Shown: positions 29,505 to 39,586, counted from the first letter of the stretch. The stretch: 64,000 nt of DNA from Streptomyces tuirus (GCA_018195615.1 JAGTPG010000001.1:1426001-1490000); one strand, 5' to 3'. Notes: generated by a model from the letters alone, not told the origin. Numbers and translations: made by a program.

Positions 29505-31901
29505 ATGACACCTGAGCGACCTGACCCGGTGGTGCCCACGGCCACGTACCGGCTGCAGCTGCAGCCCGAGTTCCCCTTCGGGGCCGCGGCGGCCGTCGTG
29601 CCGTACCTGGCCTCGCTCGGCGTCTCGCATCTCCACCTGTCCCCCGTCCTCGAGGCCGTGCCGGGTTCGACGCACGGCTACGACGTCGTCGACCACGCGC
29701 GCGTGCGCGAGGAGCTGGGCGGCGAGGAGGGACTGCGGGCCCTGGCGCGCACCGCGCGGGAGCACGGGCTCGGCCTGGTGGTGGACATCGTCCCGAACCA
29801 CATGGCGATGGCCCCGCGCCACAACCGCGCCCTGTGGGAGGTGCTGCGCGAGGGCCCGAAGTCGCCGTACGCGCGCTGGTTCGACATCGACTGGGAGGCG
29901 CAGGACGGGCAGGTGCTGCTGCCGGTGCTCGGCGGGCCGCTGGGCGAGGTGCTCGACGAGCTGCGTGTCGACGGTGACGTCCTGCGCTACTACGACCACG
30001 TGTTCCCGCTGCGCGAGGGCACCGGTGACCTGCCGCTGCCGCATCTGCTGGACGCGCAGTGGTACCGGCCGGTGTGGTGGCGGCTGGCCCGGACGGAGCT
30101 CAACTACCGGCGGTTCTTCAGCATCTCCGAGCTCATCGGGGTGCGGGTGGAGGATCCGGAGGTGTTCGAGGCCACCCACGGCAAGATCCTCCAGCTGCTG
30201 CGGGAGGGCGTGGTCGAGGGGCTGCGCATCGACCATCCGGACGGGCTCGCCGACCCCGACGGCTACCTCCGGCGGCTGCACGAGGCGACCGGCGGCAGCT
30301 GGACGGTCGTGGAGAAGATCCTGGCCGACGGTGAGCGGCTGCCGGCGTCCTGGCCGGTCGCGGGCACCACCGGCTACGACGCCCTGCGGCACGTGGACGG
30401 GCTGTTCATGGACCCGGCGGGGTTCGGGGACCTCCTGGGGCAGTACCGGCGGTTCGCGGCCCCCCAGACGGACCGGGGCGGGGAGTGGGAGGCGACCGTG
30501 CGGCGGGCGGCGTACAAGGTCCTCACGCACGAGCTGGCCACCGAGACGGACCGGCTGACCCGGGTGGCGGCCCGGCTGTGCGCGACCTCGCCGGAGCCGG
30601 CCCTGCGCGACCGCGCGCCCTGGGCACTGCGCACCGCGCTGCAGGAGCTGCTGGTCCGGATGGAGGTCTACCGGCCGTACGAATCCGCCGACGCCTCGTC
30701 GGTGGTCACCGAGGAGGCCGCCGCCGAGGCCCGGCTCGCCTTCGTCGTGCCCGAGGAGGCCGGTGCGGTGGAGGTCGTACGGGACCTGGTGCTGGGGCGG
30801 TACGGCGACGGACCCGCGCAGATCGAGTTCCGGACGCGGTTCGCGCAGACCTCGTCGGCGCTGCGGGCGAAGTCCGTGGAGGACACGGCGTTCTACCGCT
30901 ACGTGCCGCTGCTGTCGGCGACCGAGGTGGGCGGGAATCCGGGCGGGCCCGCGCTGGCGCCGGAGGAGTTCCACGCGTACTGCGCGCGCGTGCAGCGCGA
31001 CTGGCCGGTGACCGGGACGGTCGCCTCGACGCACGACACCAAGCGCAGTGCCGACGTCCGGGCGGCGCTGAACGTGCTGACCGAGTGCCCGGACCGCTGG
31101 GCGGACGTCCTCGCCGAGGTGACCCGCGCCGGCGAGGGCGTACCGGACGCTCAACTGGCGTGGGCGGCCTGGCAGACGGTGTTCGGGCTCGGTCCGGCGT
31201 CCGGGTCCCTGGAGCGGGTGCGGGGAGCGCTGCTGAAGCACGTGCGCGAGGCCGGTCTGTACACGAGCTGGACCGAGCAGGAGCCGCCGTACGAGGAGGC
31301 GGTGGCGCGGTTCGTCGCGGCCGGGCCGTGCGGGGTGCCGGGCGAGCGGATCGCCGCGTTCCGGGACTCTCTGGCGCCGCACATCCGGGCCAACGTGCTG
31401 GGCACGGCCCTGGTCCAGCTGACGATGCCGGGCGTCCCCGACGTCTACCAGGGCACGGAGGCCGAGTACCGGGCGCTGGTCGACCCGGACAACCGGCGCG
31501 CGGTGGGATTCCCGCCCGGGCCGTCCGGGGAGTCCGGAGGGTCCGGGGAGTCCGGCGAGACGTCCGCGGAGAAGGTCACGGTGACGCGGGCGGCCCTGGG
31601 ACTGCGCGCGCGACGCCCCGACGCCTTCGGCGACACGGCGACGTACACGCCCCTGGCCGCCGAGGGTTGGGCGGCGGGCCACTGCCTGTCCTTCGTCCGC
31701 TCCGGAGAGGTGGTCACGGCGGTGACCCGGCTGTCGCTGCGGCTCGCGGAGGCGGGCGGCTGGCGCGACACCCGACTGCCGCTGCCACCGGGACGCTGGG
31801 CGGACGTCGTGCAGCCGGGACGTGAGTTCACGGGGCACGCGCGCGTGGAGGAGCTGTTCGGTCGGTTGCCGGTGACTCTGCTGGAGCGGGTGGCTGAGTG
31901 A
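29505..31901 (+). CDS. treY: Malto-oligosyltrehalose synthase TreY
   Basis: GH13 enzyme that converts the reducing-end maltose of a malto-oligosaccharide into trehalose linkage, 798 residues. Hallmarks are PTATYRLQLQPEFPFG at the start, SHLHLSPVLEAVPGSTHGYD, DIVPNHMA (near 94), the nucleophile region GLRIDHPDGLADPDGYL (near 240) and TVASTHDTKRSADVR. A Gly/Ser/Glu-rich insertion of about 18 residues (GESGGSGESGETS) lies near residue 680. Frame intact. Works with GlgX upstream and TreZ downstream in the TreX-TreY-TreZ route. Confidence 0.95.
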   Translation: MTPERPDPVVPTATYRLQLQPEFPFGAAAAVVPYLASLGVSHLHLSPVLEAVPGSTHGYDVVDHARVREELGGEEGLRALARTAREHGLGLVVDIVPNHMAMAPRHNRALWEVLREGPKSPYARWFDIDWEAQDGQVLLPVLGGPLGEVLDELRVDGDVLRYYDHVFPLREGTGDLPLPHLLDAQWYRPVWWRLARTELNYRRFFSISELIGVRVEDPEVFEATHGKILQLLREGVVEGLRIDHPDGLADPDGYLRRLHEATGGSWTVVEKILADGERLPASWPVAGTTGYDALRHVDGLFMDPAGFGDLLGQYRRFAAPQTDRGGEWEATVRRAAYKVLTHELATETDRLTRVAARLCATSPEPALRDRAPWALRTALQELLVRMEVYRPYESADASSVVTEEAAAEARLAFVVPEEAGAVEVVRDLVLGRYGDGPAQIEFRTRFAQTSSALRAKSVEDTAFYRYVPLLSATEVGGNPGGPALAPEEFHAYCARVQRDWPVTGTVASTHDTKRSADVRAALNVLTECPDRWADVLAEVTRAGEGVPDAQLAWAAWQTVFGLGPASGSLERVRGALLKHVREAGLYTSWTEQEPPYEEAVARFVAAGPCGVPGERIAAFRDSLAPHIRANVLGTALVQLTMPGVPDVYQGTEAEYRALVDPDNRRAVGFPPGPSGESGGSGESGETSAEKVTVTRAALGLRARRPDAFGDTATYTPLAAEGWAAGHCLSFVRSGEVVTAVTRLSLRLAEAGGWRDTRLPLPPGRWADVVQPGREFTGHARVEELFGRLPVTLLERVAE

Positions 31902-32050
31902 GGCGGGGTCGACCACCGTCGAGTGGTGCTCGGCACCCGCGACCGCGCACCGGCGGTCGATGCTTCCGGGCGCCCCCTGGAGCCTCCCCCGCCGTGCCCT
32001 TGACACCGCACCATGGCCATGGGGTACTGCGATTGCGAACTCGGGCGGAT

Positions 32051-33310
32051 GTGACGGGGGTGAGTGTCCTGCCGGAGCTGCGCTACCCGACGGTGACCGA
32101 ACTGGTCTCTGCTGCCCGGGCGTTGACCGCCCACCGGCCGGGCGTCTGCGTCTTGCGGCAAGTGGGTACCTCGCGCGGGGGCCGCCCCCTGCATCTGCTG
32201 TCGGTGGGCCGCGCCCGCCGCGCCGTGCTGGTGGTCGCCGGTGCCCACGCCAACGAGCCGACCGGCTCCTGCACCCTGCTCGCGGTCGCCCGGTGGGTGC
32301 TGGAGCGGCGGGAGTTGCGCGACGGCATCTCCTGGCACTTCCTGCTGTGCGCGGACCCGGACGGGGCGAGCCTGCATGTGACGCCGGCCCCACGCAGCCT
32401 GTTCGACTACCACCTCGGCTTCTTCCGCCCCGCGGGCCCGGAGCAGCCGGAGTGGGCGCCGTCCGTGCTGCCGCCCGACCGGCTGCCGCCCGAGACCCGG
32501 GCCCTGACCGGCGTCATCGACGAGCTGCGCCCCTACCTCCAGGTGACCCTGCACGGCACGGACCTGGGCGGCAGCTGGGTGCAGTTGACGAAGGACGTGC
32601 CGGGACTCGCCGAGCCGTTCGTCAAGTCCGCGGCCGAGCTGCACATCCCGGTCGAGACCGGCGCCTCGGACGCCGCGGGCTGGCCCGCCTCCGGTCCGGG
32701 GGTGCACGTGATGCCCGCGCCGGGCGTCGGACCGGCGTACCCGAGCCTGCCGGACGACGCACGGCACAGCACCTGGTACCACGCCCATCGGTACGGCGGC
32801 CTGACCGCGGTGGTCGAGGTGCCGATGTGGGCGAGCGACCTGGTGGACGACCCGGCTCCGCATCCGGCTCCGGCGGCGGCGATCAGGCGGCTCGCGCGCC
32901 GGCTGCAACGGGACGCGCTGGAGGTGACACGGGTGCTCGACGGCGCGCTGCCCCGGCTCGCCGACCTGGACGGGCCGCTGCTGAGGGCCGCCCGGTGGGG
33001 GCTGGAGCTGGTGCCGGGGCTGGCCGCGGACCTGGTCCACACACCGCCCGCGGACGACACCAGGGCGTATGTGGGCAGCGTCGACGCGTTCGCGCGCCGG
33101 GTGCCGCTGCGGGCGGCGGCCATGCTGCGGCGGGTGCTGCGCGGGACCGACGACCGGGCGGCCAAGCAGTTGGAGGAGCTCGTCGCGACCTGGAGCGACG
33201 CGTTCGCGGAGCGATTCCGCGCCCGCTGGGTGCCGTTGGAGCACCAGGTCGAGCACCAGTCCCGCACGGTGGTCGCCGCGGCTCTGCACGCACGCGAGGA
33301 AACGCAGTGA
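32051..33310 (+). CDS. M14-family zinc carboxypeptidase (first copy)
   Basis: A 419-residue protein of the M14 metallocarboxypeptidase family. Zinc ligands are His and Glu in AGAHANEPTG and His in TLHGTDLGGSW; the catalytic Glu is in TAVVEVPMWASD. It opens with LPELRYPTVTELVSAARAL. The frame is open upstream to a GTG overlapping the treY stop, but those 51 residues are Arg/Pro-rich and unlike the family, so I use the GTG at 32051. No signal peptide is visible, so a cytoplasmic role such as trimming peptides or gamma-D-Glu amides is possible. Convergent with a second copy. Confidence 0.85.
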   Translation: MTGVSVLPELRYPTVTELVSAARALTAHRPGVCVLRQVGTSRGGRPLHLLSVGRARRAVLVVAGAHANEPTGSCTLLAVARWVLERRELRDGISWHFLLCADPDGASLHVTPAPRSLFDYHLGFFRPAGPEQPEWAPSVLPPDRLPPETRALTGVIDELRPYLQVTLHGTDLGGSWVQLTKDVPGLAEPFVKSAAELHIPVETGASDAAGWPASGPGVHVMPAPGVGPAYPSLPDDARHSTWYHAHRYGGLTAVVEVPMWASDLVDDPAPHPAPAAAIRRLARRLQRDALEVTRVLDGALPRLADLDGPLLRAARWGLELVPGLAADLVHTPPADDTRAYVGSVDAFARRVPLRAAAMLRRVLRGTDDRAAKQLEELVATWSDAFAERFRARWVPLEHQVEHQSRTVVAAALHAREETQ

Positions 33311-33325
33311 ACCACCCCACGATCG

Positions 33326-34671
33326 CTACGGCACGGCTGCTCCGGAGCCCCGCTCCCGCCGGCTGGAGGGTGCGCGCGGGCGCGAGTGCCGCAGAGCCAG
33401 CTCGAAGGCGGAGAGCACCACGCGCGCCTGGTACTCCGCTTGGCGTGCCACCGGGATCCAGCGCGCCCCACAACCGTCTCGGTAGTCGGCGCACCACTCG
33501 TCGATCAGCAGATCCAGCTCGGGCAGTGCCCCGGCCGGGTCGTGCCCAGCGGCCCTCACGAGCTGGTGCAGCAGGCCCGCGGTGCGCAGCGCCAGCCGCC
33601 GCCCGGAGATGCGCAGGGCGGCCAGGTGGGCGGTGGTCAGGGGCGGCAGGGGGTGGGCCGCGCCGTCGCCGGTGTCCGGGTCCCAGGCGTCGGCGAGGCC
33701 GGGACAGACCAGTAAGTAGTCGTCGACCGGGGCGAGCAGCCGCGCCGCGTCGGGCACGGACGCGAGCTGCGGCCGGATCCGGGCCAGCAGCTGCCGCAAA
33801 AGCGCGGTGTCGTGGCGCAGGGTGCGGCTCACGGCCCGCAGCACCGCGTCCCGGTCCGCCGGCGGGGAGCCGTCCGCCACGGCCGCCACGCCCCACATGG
33901 GCGCCTCGACGACCGCGGTGACGGTGCCGTGCCGGTGCGGGTGAAACCAGGTCGACTCGACGGCGGCCTCCGTGATGGCCGCGGCGAGGTCGGCCCGGCG
34001 CGGCGGCGGGATCCGGTACACGGCGGGTCCGAGACCGGGCCAGTACAGGGCGTCGTAGGCGCCGAGTTCGCGGGGGATGCCGAGCCGGGCGGCGATGTGG
34101 GCGAGGCGCTGGGCGAGGCCGGGCAGGTCCTGGGTGAGCTCGACGAAGCCGCCGCCGACGTCGACGCCGTGCAGGGAGCACTGGAGGAACGGGCGCAGTT
34201 GGTCCTGGACGTCGAGGAGTGCGCGCGTCTCGGGCAGGGCGGCGCCGCCCGCGCCGTCGGGCAGCCACTCGGGCTGTTCCAGGAAGCCGGGCCGGAAGAA
34301 GTTCCGGAAGTACTGGCCGAGGGTGTACGGGCCGGTCAGCCAGCCCTCGTTGCGGCGCAGCCCGTCCGGGTCGAGGCACAGCAGCAGGTTCCAGGTGGCG
34401 TCGGCGCCCTCGGTGAGCCGCGGGTCGGCCAGCGCGCGCTCGGCCAGGCGCAGCACGGTGGCGCCGCCCACGGGTTCGTTGGCGTGGGGGCCGGCGACGA
34501 CGAGGGCCTGGCGGCCGCCGTGGCCGACGGAGAGCAGCCACATGGGGGTGCCCGCCCGGGAGGTGCCGACCCGGCGCAGCCGGGCGTCCCGGGGGTGGCG
34601 GGCGACGAGGGCGGCGGCCCGGGCGCCCAGTTCGTCGACGGTCGGGTAGCGCGGGAGGGGCGGCAGGGCAC
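33326..34671 (-). CDS. M14-family zinc carboxypeptidase (second copy; TTA codon; frameshift near the start)
   Basis: About 448 residues; paralogue of the neighbouring gene with the same plan: GTSRAGTPMWLLSVGHGGR, AGPHANEPVG (zinc His and Glu), SLHGVDVGGG (zinc His), and VVEAPMWG (catalytic Glu). The N-terminus LPPLPRYPTVDELGARAAAL is needed for the fold but has no in-frame start, so a one-base loss near 34660-34666 is likely; the GTG at 34671 is my best start. It contains a TTA leucine codon at 33713-33715, so translation should depend on the bldA tRNA. The stop lies 15 bases from that of the first copy. Confidence 0.8.
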
Positions 34672-34842
34672 ACCTCCCCGATGCGGTGCCGTCGGTTCAC
34701 CACCTGTACATGGCGTACGCACAGTCAGTCACGACTTCAGGGGTACGTCAACACCGTGGACCGGAAAGGACTTTCAGCCATCCGCACCGGGGCGACAGTT
34801 GGTAACGCCCAGGCCAGAGCTGAGGGGAGGCTCTGTTTCCGG

Positions 34843-35394
34843 TCAGCCGGCCGCCAGCCGGAACGTCATCCGCCCGAACCCCACCTGGTCGCCCTCGCGC
34901 ACGACGGCCGCACCGACGACGCGCCGGCCGTTGACCGTCGTGCCGTTGGTGGAGCCGAGGTCGCGCAGGACCCACATGCCGCCCTGGTGGCGGAGTTCGG
35001 CGTGCACCCGGGAGACCGTCTCGTGGTTGAGACGCAGTCCGCTGGCGGGGTCGCGGCCTATGCGCAGCGGATGGCCGTGCGCCGGGTGGGGCAGCAGCAG
35101 CTTGGGCAGCTTCTCGGCCTGCCAGGCCCTGCGCAGCCGTACGGTGAAGCCGGAGATCGCCTCGACGGTGCCGAACACCACGCGCGAGAACCGGCTCTCC
35201 GTGGGCAGGTCGGCGGTGAGCACGGCGAGCTCGTCCGGGCGGCGGGCGGCGAGCGCCAGTTCCATGCGGCGGACGAACGTGTCGTGGGACAGGCGGCCCA
35301 TGGCGACGCCGTCACGGAGCACCTTCAGCGCCCTGTCGCGCTCCGTGTCGGAGAGCCGCGCGGGGTACGTGTTGAACTCGAAGGACGACGTCAC
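34843..35394 (-). CDS. DUF1707 plus FHA domain protein
   Basis: A 183-residue cytoplasmic protein. The N-terminal DUF1707 segment (YPARLSDTERDRALKVLRDG, LSHDTFVRRMELAL, LTADLP) is an actinobacterial helical motif. The C-terminal FHA domain has LRIGRDPASGLRL, ETVSRVHAELR and LRDLGSTNGTTVNGRRV, with the Arg, Ser-Arg-x-His and Thr-Asn-Gly residues that read phosphothreonine. It probably binds a protein phosphorylated by a Ser/Thr kinase encoded elsewhere. The GTG at 35394 avoids an unconserved extension. Confidence 0.88.
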   Translation of the reverse strand: MTSSFEFNTYPARLSDTERDRALKVLRDGVAMGRLSHDTFVRRMELALAARRPDELAVLTADLPTESRFSRVVFGTVEAISGFTVRLRRAWQAEKLPKLLLPHPAHGHPLRIGRDPASGLRLNHETVSRVHAELRHQGGMWVLRDLGSTNGTTVNGRRVVGAAVVREGDQVGFGRMTFRLAAG

Positions 35395-35567
35395 GCTGGT
35401 GATTGTCGGACAGCGCGGCCGGGCTGTCCAGAAAACGGGAAAACGGCCGCCACGCGCGCGTGCCCGGCGACACCCGCCGCAAATGGGTGGATGCACCGGC
35501 GGATTGATCGCGTTTGACGCACCATGGACGGGCTACATCACGGTGAGCAGACGAAGGGGAACCGTCC

Positions 35568-37311
35568 GTGCAGTTCGAGGTGTGGGCACCGCAGGCAGAC
35601 CGTGTGACGCTCCGGTGCGACGGCGTCACGCGCGCGTTGGAGCGCGATCCGGAACGGGCGGGATGGTGGTGGGGCGAGGCGGAGGCGCACGACGGGTCGC
35701 GGTACGGATTCGCGCTGGACGACGGTCCCGTGCTGCCCGATCCGCGCTCGCGCCGGCAGCCGGACGGCCCGGACGGGCCGAGCGCGGTCGTCGACCACGA
35801 ACGGTACGCGTGGCGCGCGCCGTGGCAGGGGCGGCCGCTGCCGGGCGCGGTGCTGTACGAGTTGCACGTGGGGACGTACACGCGCGAGGGCACCCTGGAC
35901 GCGGCCGCCGAGCGGCTCGGCCATCTCGCCGAACTCGGCGTCACCCATGTGCAGCTGATGCCGCTGTGCCCGTTCCCGGGCACGCACGGCTGGGGGTACG
36001 AGGGCGTCTCGCTCTGGGCGGTGCACGAGCCGTACGGCGGGCCCGAGGCGCTGAAACGCTTCGTCGACCGCGCTCATGAACTCGGCCTGGGCGTGGTGCT
36101 CGACGTGGTGCACAACCACTTCGGGCCGTCGGGCAACTACCTGCCCGTCTTCGGGCCGTACCTGACGGACCGGCACCACACGCCCTGGGGCACCGCGGTG
36201 AACCTGGACGCGCCCGGCTCGGACGAGGTGCGCGCGTATCTCATCGGCAGCGCGCTGGCGTGGCTGCGCGACTACCGGATCGACGGGCTGCGTCTGGACG
36301 CGGTGCACGCGCTGGTGGACACGCGCGCGCACCACTTCCTGGAGGAGTTGTCGACGGCCGTGGACGCCCTGGCGGCCGAGGTGGACCGGCCGCTGTTCCT
36401 GGTCGCCGAGTCGGACCTCAACGACCCGCGGCTCATCACCCCCCGTACGGAGGGCGGCCTCGGGCTGCACGCGCAGTGGAACGACGACTTCCACCACGCC
36501 CTGCACACCACGCTGACCGGCGAGTCGCAGGGCTACTACGCCGACTTCGCGCGGGCTCCCCTCGCCGGGCTCGCCAAGACCCTCACCGGGGGCTTCTTCC
36601 ACGACGGGACGTACTCGAGCTTCCGGGAGCGACGCCACGGGCGCCCTCTGGACCGTACGCGGGTGGCCGGGCACCGGCTGCTCGGCTACGGCCAGACCCA
36701 CGACCAGGTCGGCAACCGCGCCCAGGGGACCGGCTTTCGGCTCTGATCTCCCCCGGGCTGCTGGCCTGTGCGGCCACGCTGATCCTGACGGCGCCGTTCA
36801 CGCCGATGCTCTTCATGGGCGAGGAATGGGCGGCGGGCACGCCCTGGCAGTTCTTCACCGACCACACCGACCCGAGCTGGCGGACGCCGTACGGCGGGGC
36901 AGGCGGCGGGAGTTCGCCGCCCACGGCTGGAAGGAGGAGGAGGTACCCGACCCGCAGGACCCGGCGACCCGGGACCGCTCCTGCCTGGACTGGTCCGAAC
37001 CGGAACGCGAGCCACACGCGCGCGTGCTGGACTGGTACCGGCAGCTCCTCGCCCTGCGCCACGAGCAGCCCGACCTGACTGATCCCGACCTCGCGGACAC
37101 CAAGGTGGCCTACGACGAGGAGCGGCGCTGGATCGCCTTCCGGCGCGGCGACGTCCTGGTGGCGGTCAATCTGGCGCGGGAGCCCGCCGCCCTGTCGCTG
37201 GGCGTCCCGCACGCGCGTGTGCTGGCGGCGTGGGAGCCGGTGGAGACTCCCGGGGCGGACGGAGTGCTGCATGTGCCCGGGGAGTCGGGTGTGGTGCTGC
37301 TGCAGGAGTGA
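35568..37311 (+). CDS. treZ: Malto-oligosyltrehalose trehalohydrolase TreZ (two frameshifts)
   Basis: GH13 enzyme that releases trehalose from malto-oligosyltrehalose, 581 residues when repaired. It has [13 protein letters not shown] (CBM48-like), [28 protein letters not shown] (near 180), the nucleophile in [11 protein letters not shown] (near 241), the Glu in LVAESDLND (near 281), [12 protein letters not shown] (near 379) and [15 protein letters not shown]. Frames change near 36730-36740 and 36900-36905, one base lost at each. The GTG at 35568 has AAGGGGA at 35554-35560. Third trehalose gene of the region; separated from treY by the peptidase and FHA genes. Confidence 0.92.
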
Positions 37312-37352
37312 CGACCCGCGGGGCGACTGCGCCGACCCTGCCGTGGCGTCCT

Positions 37353-38339
37353 CTACAGCGCGTCGTCCGTGTCCCGCAGGTCGGTCACGCGCTCCAGCAG
37401 GATCGGCTCCCAGGCGCGGCGCAGTTGGGTTCGCAGCAGGGTGATCCGGGTGGCGTCCCGGCTGTCCAGGGCCCCGGCGAGGTGCACGACGCTGTCGCAG
37501 CGGGCGAGCCACAGGCCGCGCAGGCAGGGCCGGGCGCCGTAGCCGGCGAGGGTGGCGGCGCGTACGGCGGCGGGCGAGCCGACGGCGAGGGCGAGGCCCG
37601 CGATGTCCTCGGCCGGGTCGCCGACGACCGCGCCGGCCCAGCCGAGGACACCGCGTACCCGCCCGTCTGCGCTGACCACGAGATGCCCGCCCGTGAGGGC
37701 GTGGTGGGTGAGGACCACCGAGCCGGGCTGGGCGGCGAGCTGGGCCGCGGCGGCCGCGGTGAGCTGGTTCAGGCGGGCGGGGTCGAACTCGTCGGCGTGG
37801 GCGAGGCGTTCCGCGGTGCGTACGGCGGACCGGCGCAGTGCCTCCAGGGAGCGCGGAGCGGCCCGCGGCACGCCGAGGGTCTCGGCCTGCCGGAGCGGCA
37901 CCTCGCGCAGGCCCGTGAGCAGTCCGGCCAGGTCGGCCTCGCCGACGGCGGACACGTCGTGCTCCTCCCCCGAGCCGCCGGGCACCTTGGTGTCCAGGGT
38001 GTAGGTCAGCCCGGCCGCCCACTCGCCGTGCGCCACGCTGGCCGGCACCGCCATCGGGACGTGCGGGCGGACGAGGTCGCGCAGGCGCAGTTCACGGCGC
38101 TGGCGCAGGGTGGCCTCGCGGTCGGGGGCGAGACGCAGCACATGGCGGTTGCCGACCCACCAGGTGGCGGGTTCGGCGCCTTGGGTGGCGGGCCGGACGT
38201 CAGGGCCGGCGGCGGAGCCGGTGCCGCTCCTGCCGTCCTTGAGCAGGGAGCTGACCAGCCTGCGGACGGTGTCCGCGGTGGGTGTCGGTGCCTGGGTCAT
38301 GGTCGCGCCGTTGCCGTTCGGGAGGCGTGTGGGGGACAT
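37353..38339 (-). CDS. APH-fold protein lacking catalytic residues (pseudokinase)
   Basis: About 328 residues with the aminoglycoside-phosphotransferase fold: WWVGNRHVLRLAPDREATL in the N-lobe and VLTHHALTGGHLVV then VLGWAGAVVGDPAEDIAGLA in the C-lobe. In active enzymes these read HGDxxxxN and xDW/F. Here the catalytic Asp is Ala, the Asn is His and the metal-binding Asp is Gly, so phosphotransfer is unlikely. The frame is intact. The ATG at 38339 has GTGGAG 11 bases upstream; a GTG at 38351 overlapping the aminopeptidase stop is also possible. Role unknown, perhaps ligand binding or scaffolding. Confidence 0.78.
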   Translation of the reverse strand: MSPTRLPNGNGATMTQAPTPTADTVRRLVSSLLKDGRSGTGSAAGPDVRPATQGAEPATWWVGNRHVLRLAPDREATLRQRRELRLRDLVRPHVPMAVPASVAHGEWAAGLTYTLDTKVPGGSGEEHDVSAVGEADLAGLLTGLREVPLRQAETLGVPRAAPRSLEALRRSAVRTAERLAHADEFDPARLNQLTAAAAAQLAAQPGSVVLTHHALTGGHLVVSADGRVRGVLGWAGAVVGDPAEDIAGLALAVGSPAAVRAATLAGYGARPCLRGLWLARCDSVVHLAGALDSRDATRITLLRTQLRRAWEPILLERVTDLRDTDDAL

Positions 38340-38347
38340 CGGTGGCG

Positions 38348-39475
38348 TCACTCCACTATGACCAGCTCGCGGGCGGTGGTGTTCAGCCGCCGTCCGCCGT
38401 CCTCGGTGACGGTCACGATGTCCTCGATGCGCACCCCGAACTGGCCGGGCAGGTAGATGCCGGGTTCCACGGAGAAGCACATGCCGGGCACGAGGGGCTG
38501 TTCCTCGCCCTCGATCATGTACGGCGGCTCGTGGGTGGTGACGCCGATGCCGTGTCCGGTGCGGTGGATGAAGTGCTCGCCGTATCCGGCGCCGGCGATG
38601 ACCGCGCGGGCGGCCCGGTCTACGTCCTGGCAGGCGGCGCCCGGCCGCACGGCGCGGAAACCCGCCTCCTGGGCCTGGCGCACGATGTCGTGCACACGGC
38701 GTTCCTCGTCGGTGGGTTCGCCGACGTGGACCGTGCGGGAGGTGTCGGAGCCGTAGCCGTCCCTGAGACCGCCGAAGTCGAGGACGACCATGTCACCGCG
38801 TTCGATGACGCGGTCGCCCGCCTCGTGGTGCGGGTCGGCGCCGTTGGGACCGGAGGCGACGATGGTGAAGTCGACCGTCTCGTGCCCGTGCCGGCGCAGG
38901 TGCCGGTCGAGGTCCGCGGCCACCTCGGACTCCCGGCGGCCGGAGAAGCGGACATTCCGGATCTCCTCGAAGGTCGCGTCGGCGGCGGCTCCCGCGGCCG
39001 CCATGAGGTCCAGCTCGGCCGCGTCCTTGACGGCGCGCAGCATCGGCAGGGCCTCGGTGAGCGAGGCGTAGGAGCTGCCTGGCATCGCCTTCCGCAGCGC
39101 CAGCAGGTGCAGGGCCCAGGCGTTGTCGCTGATGCCGAAGCGGCCCGAGGCGTCGAGCAGGGCGGCCGTGGCGGCGTAGGGGTCCTTGCCGTCGGTCCAG
39201 TCGCGCAGGGTCAGGGCGGGGGCGCCGGCCGCCTTCCGCGCGTCCGGGGCCTCCAGGGCCGGGACGACGAGGACGGGGTCCTGGCCGGCGGCGAGGACCA
39301 GCAGGGTGAGCCGTTCGGTGACCGCCGGGGGTGTGTAGCCGGTGAGCCACACCAGGTCCGGCCCCGGGGCCACCAGCAGCCCCGCGAGGCCCGCCTCGGC
39401 GGCTGTCCGCGCGGCGCGCTCCATGCGGGCCCGGTAGTCGTCGGCGGTGAAGGACGCGGCGGTGCTTCCGGTCAT
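38348..39475 (-). CDS. M24-family Xaa-Pro aminopeptidase
   Basis: A 375-residue M24 metallopeptidase of the PepQ/PepP type. The metal site is complete: Asp in VVLDFGGLRDGYGSDTSRT (both Asp), His in HRTGHGIGVTTHEPP, Glu in CFSVEPGIY and Glu in VRIEDIVTV. The N-terminal creatinase-like domain has VWLTGYTPPAVTERL. The ATG at 39475 has GGGAGG five bases upstream, so a longer reading to 39559 is rejected. It overlaps or abuts the pseudokinase gene downstream, which suggests one operon. Confidence 0.92.
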   Translation of the reverse strand: MTGSTAASFTADDYRARMERAARTAAEAGLAGLLVAPGPDLVWLTGYTPPAVTERLTLLVLAAGQDPVLVVPALEAPDARKAAGAPALTLRDWTDGKDPYAATAALLDASGRFGISDNAWALHLLALRKAMPGSSYASLTEALPMLRAVKDAAELDLMAAAGAAADATFEEIRNVRFSGRRESEVAADLDRHLRRHGHETVDFTIVASGPNGADPHHEAGDRVIERGDMVVLDFGGLRDGYGSDTSRTVHVGEPTDEERRVHDIVRQAQEAGFRAVRPGAACQDVDRAARAVIAGAGYGEHFIHRTGHGIGVTTHEPPYMIEGEEQPLVPGMCFSVEPGIYLPGQFGVRIEDIVTVTEDGGRRLNTTARELVIVE

Positions 39476-39586
39476 CCGGGCCTCCCAGGACGGACGAAGG
39501 GCTACGGGCAGCATCCTGCCCGGCCCGAGGGGGCGGCGCGAGCCGTCTGCGAACTTCACCCGGACACCATTGTTGTCGGCGGAGGA

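Noticed and set aside
32000..32028. TTGACA followed by GGTACT before the first M14 gene
   Set aside because: Spacing is right for a -35 but the -10 is poor; noted only as a hint that the gene has its own promoter.
31898..32050. N-terminal extension of the first M14 protein starting on the treY stop
   Set aside because: The extra 51 residues are Arg/Pro-rich and unlike any M14 N-terminus; the frame is open only because of GC bias.
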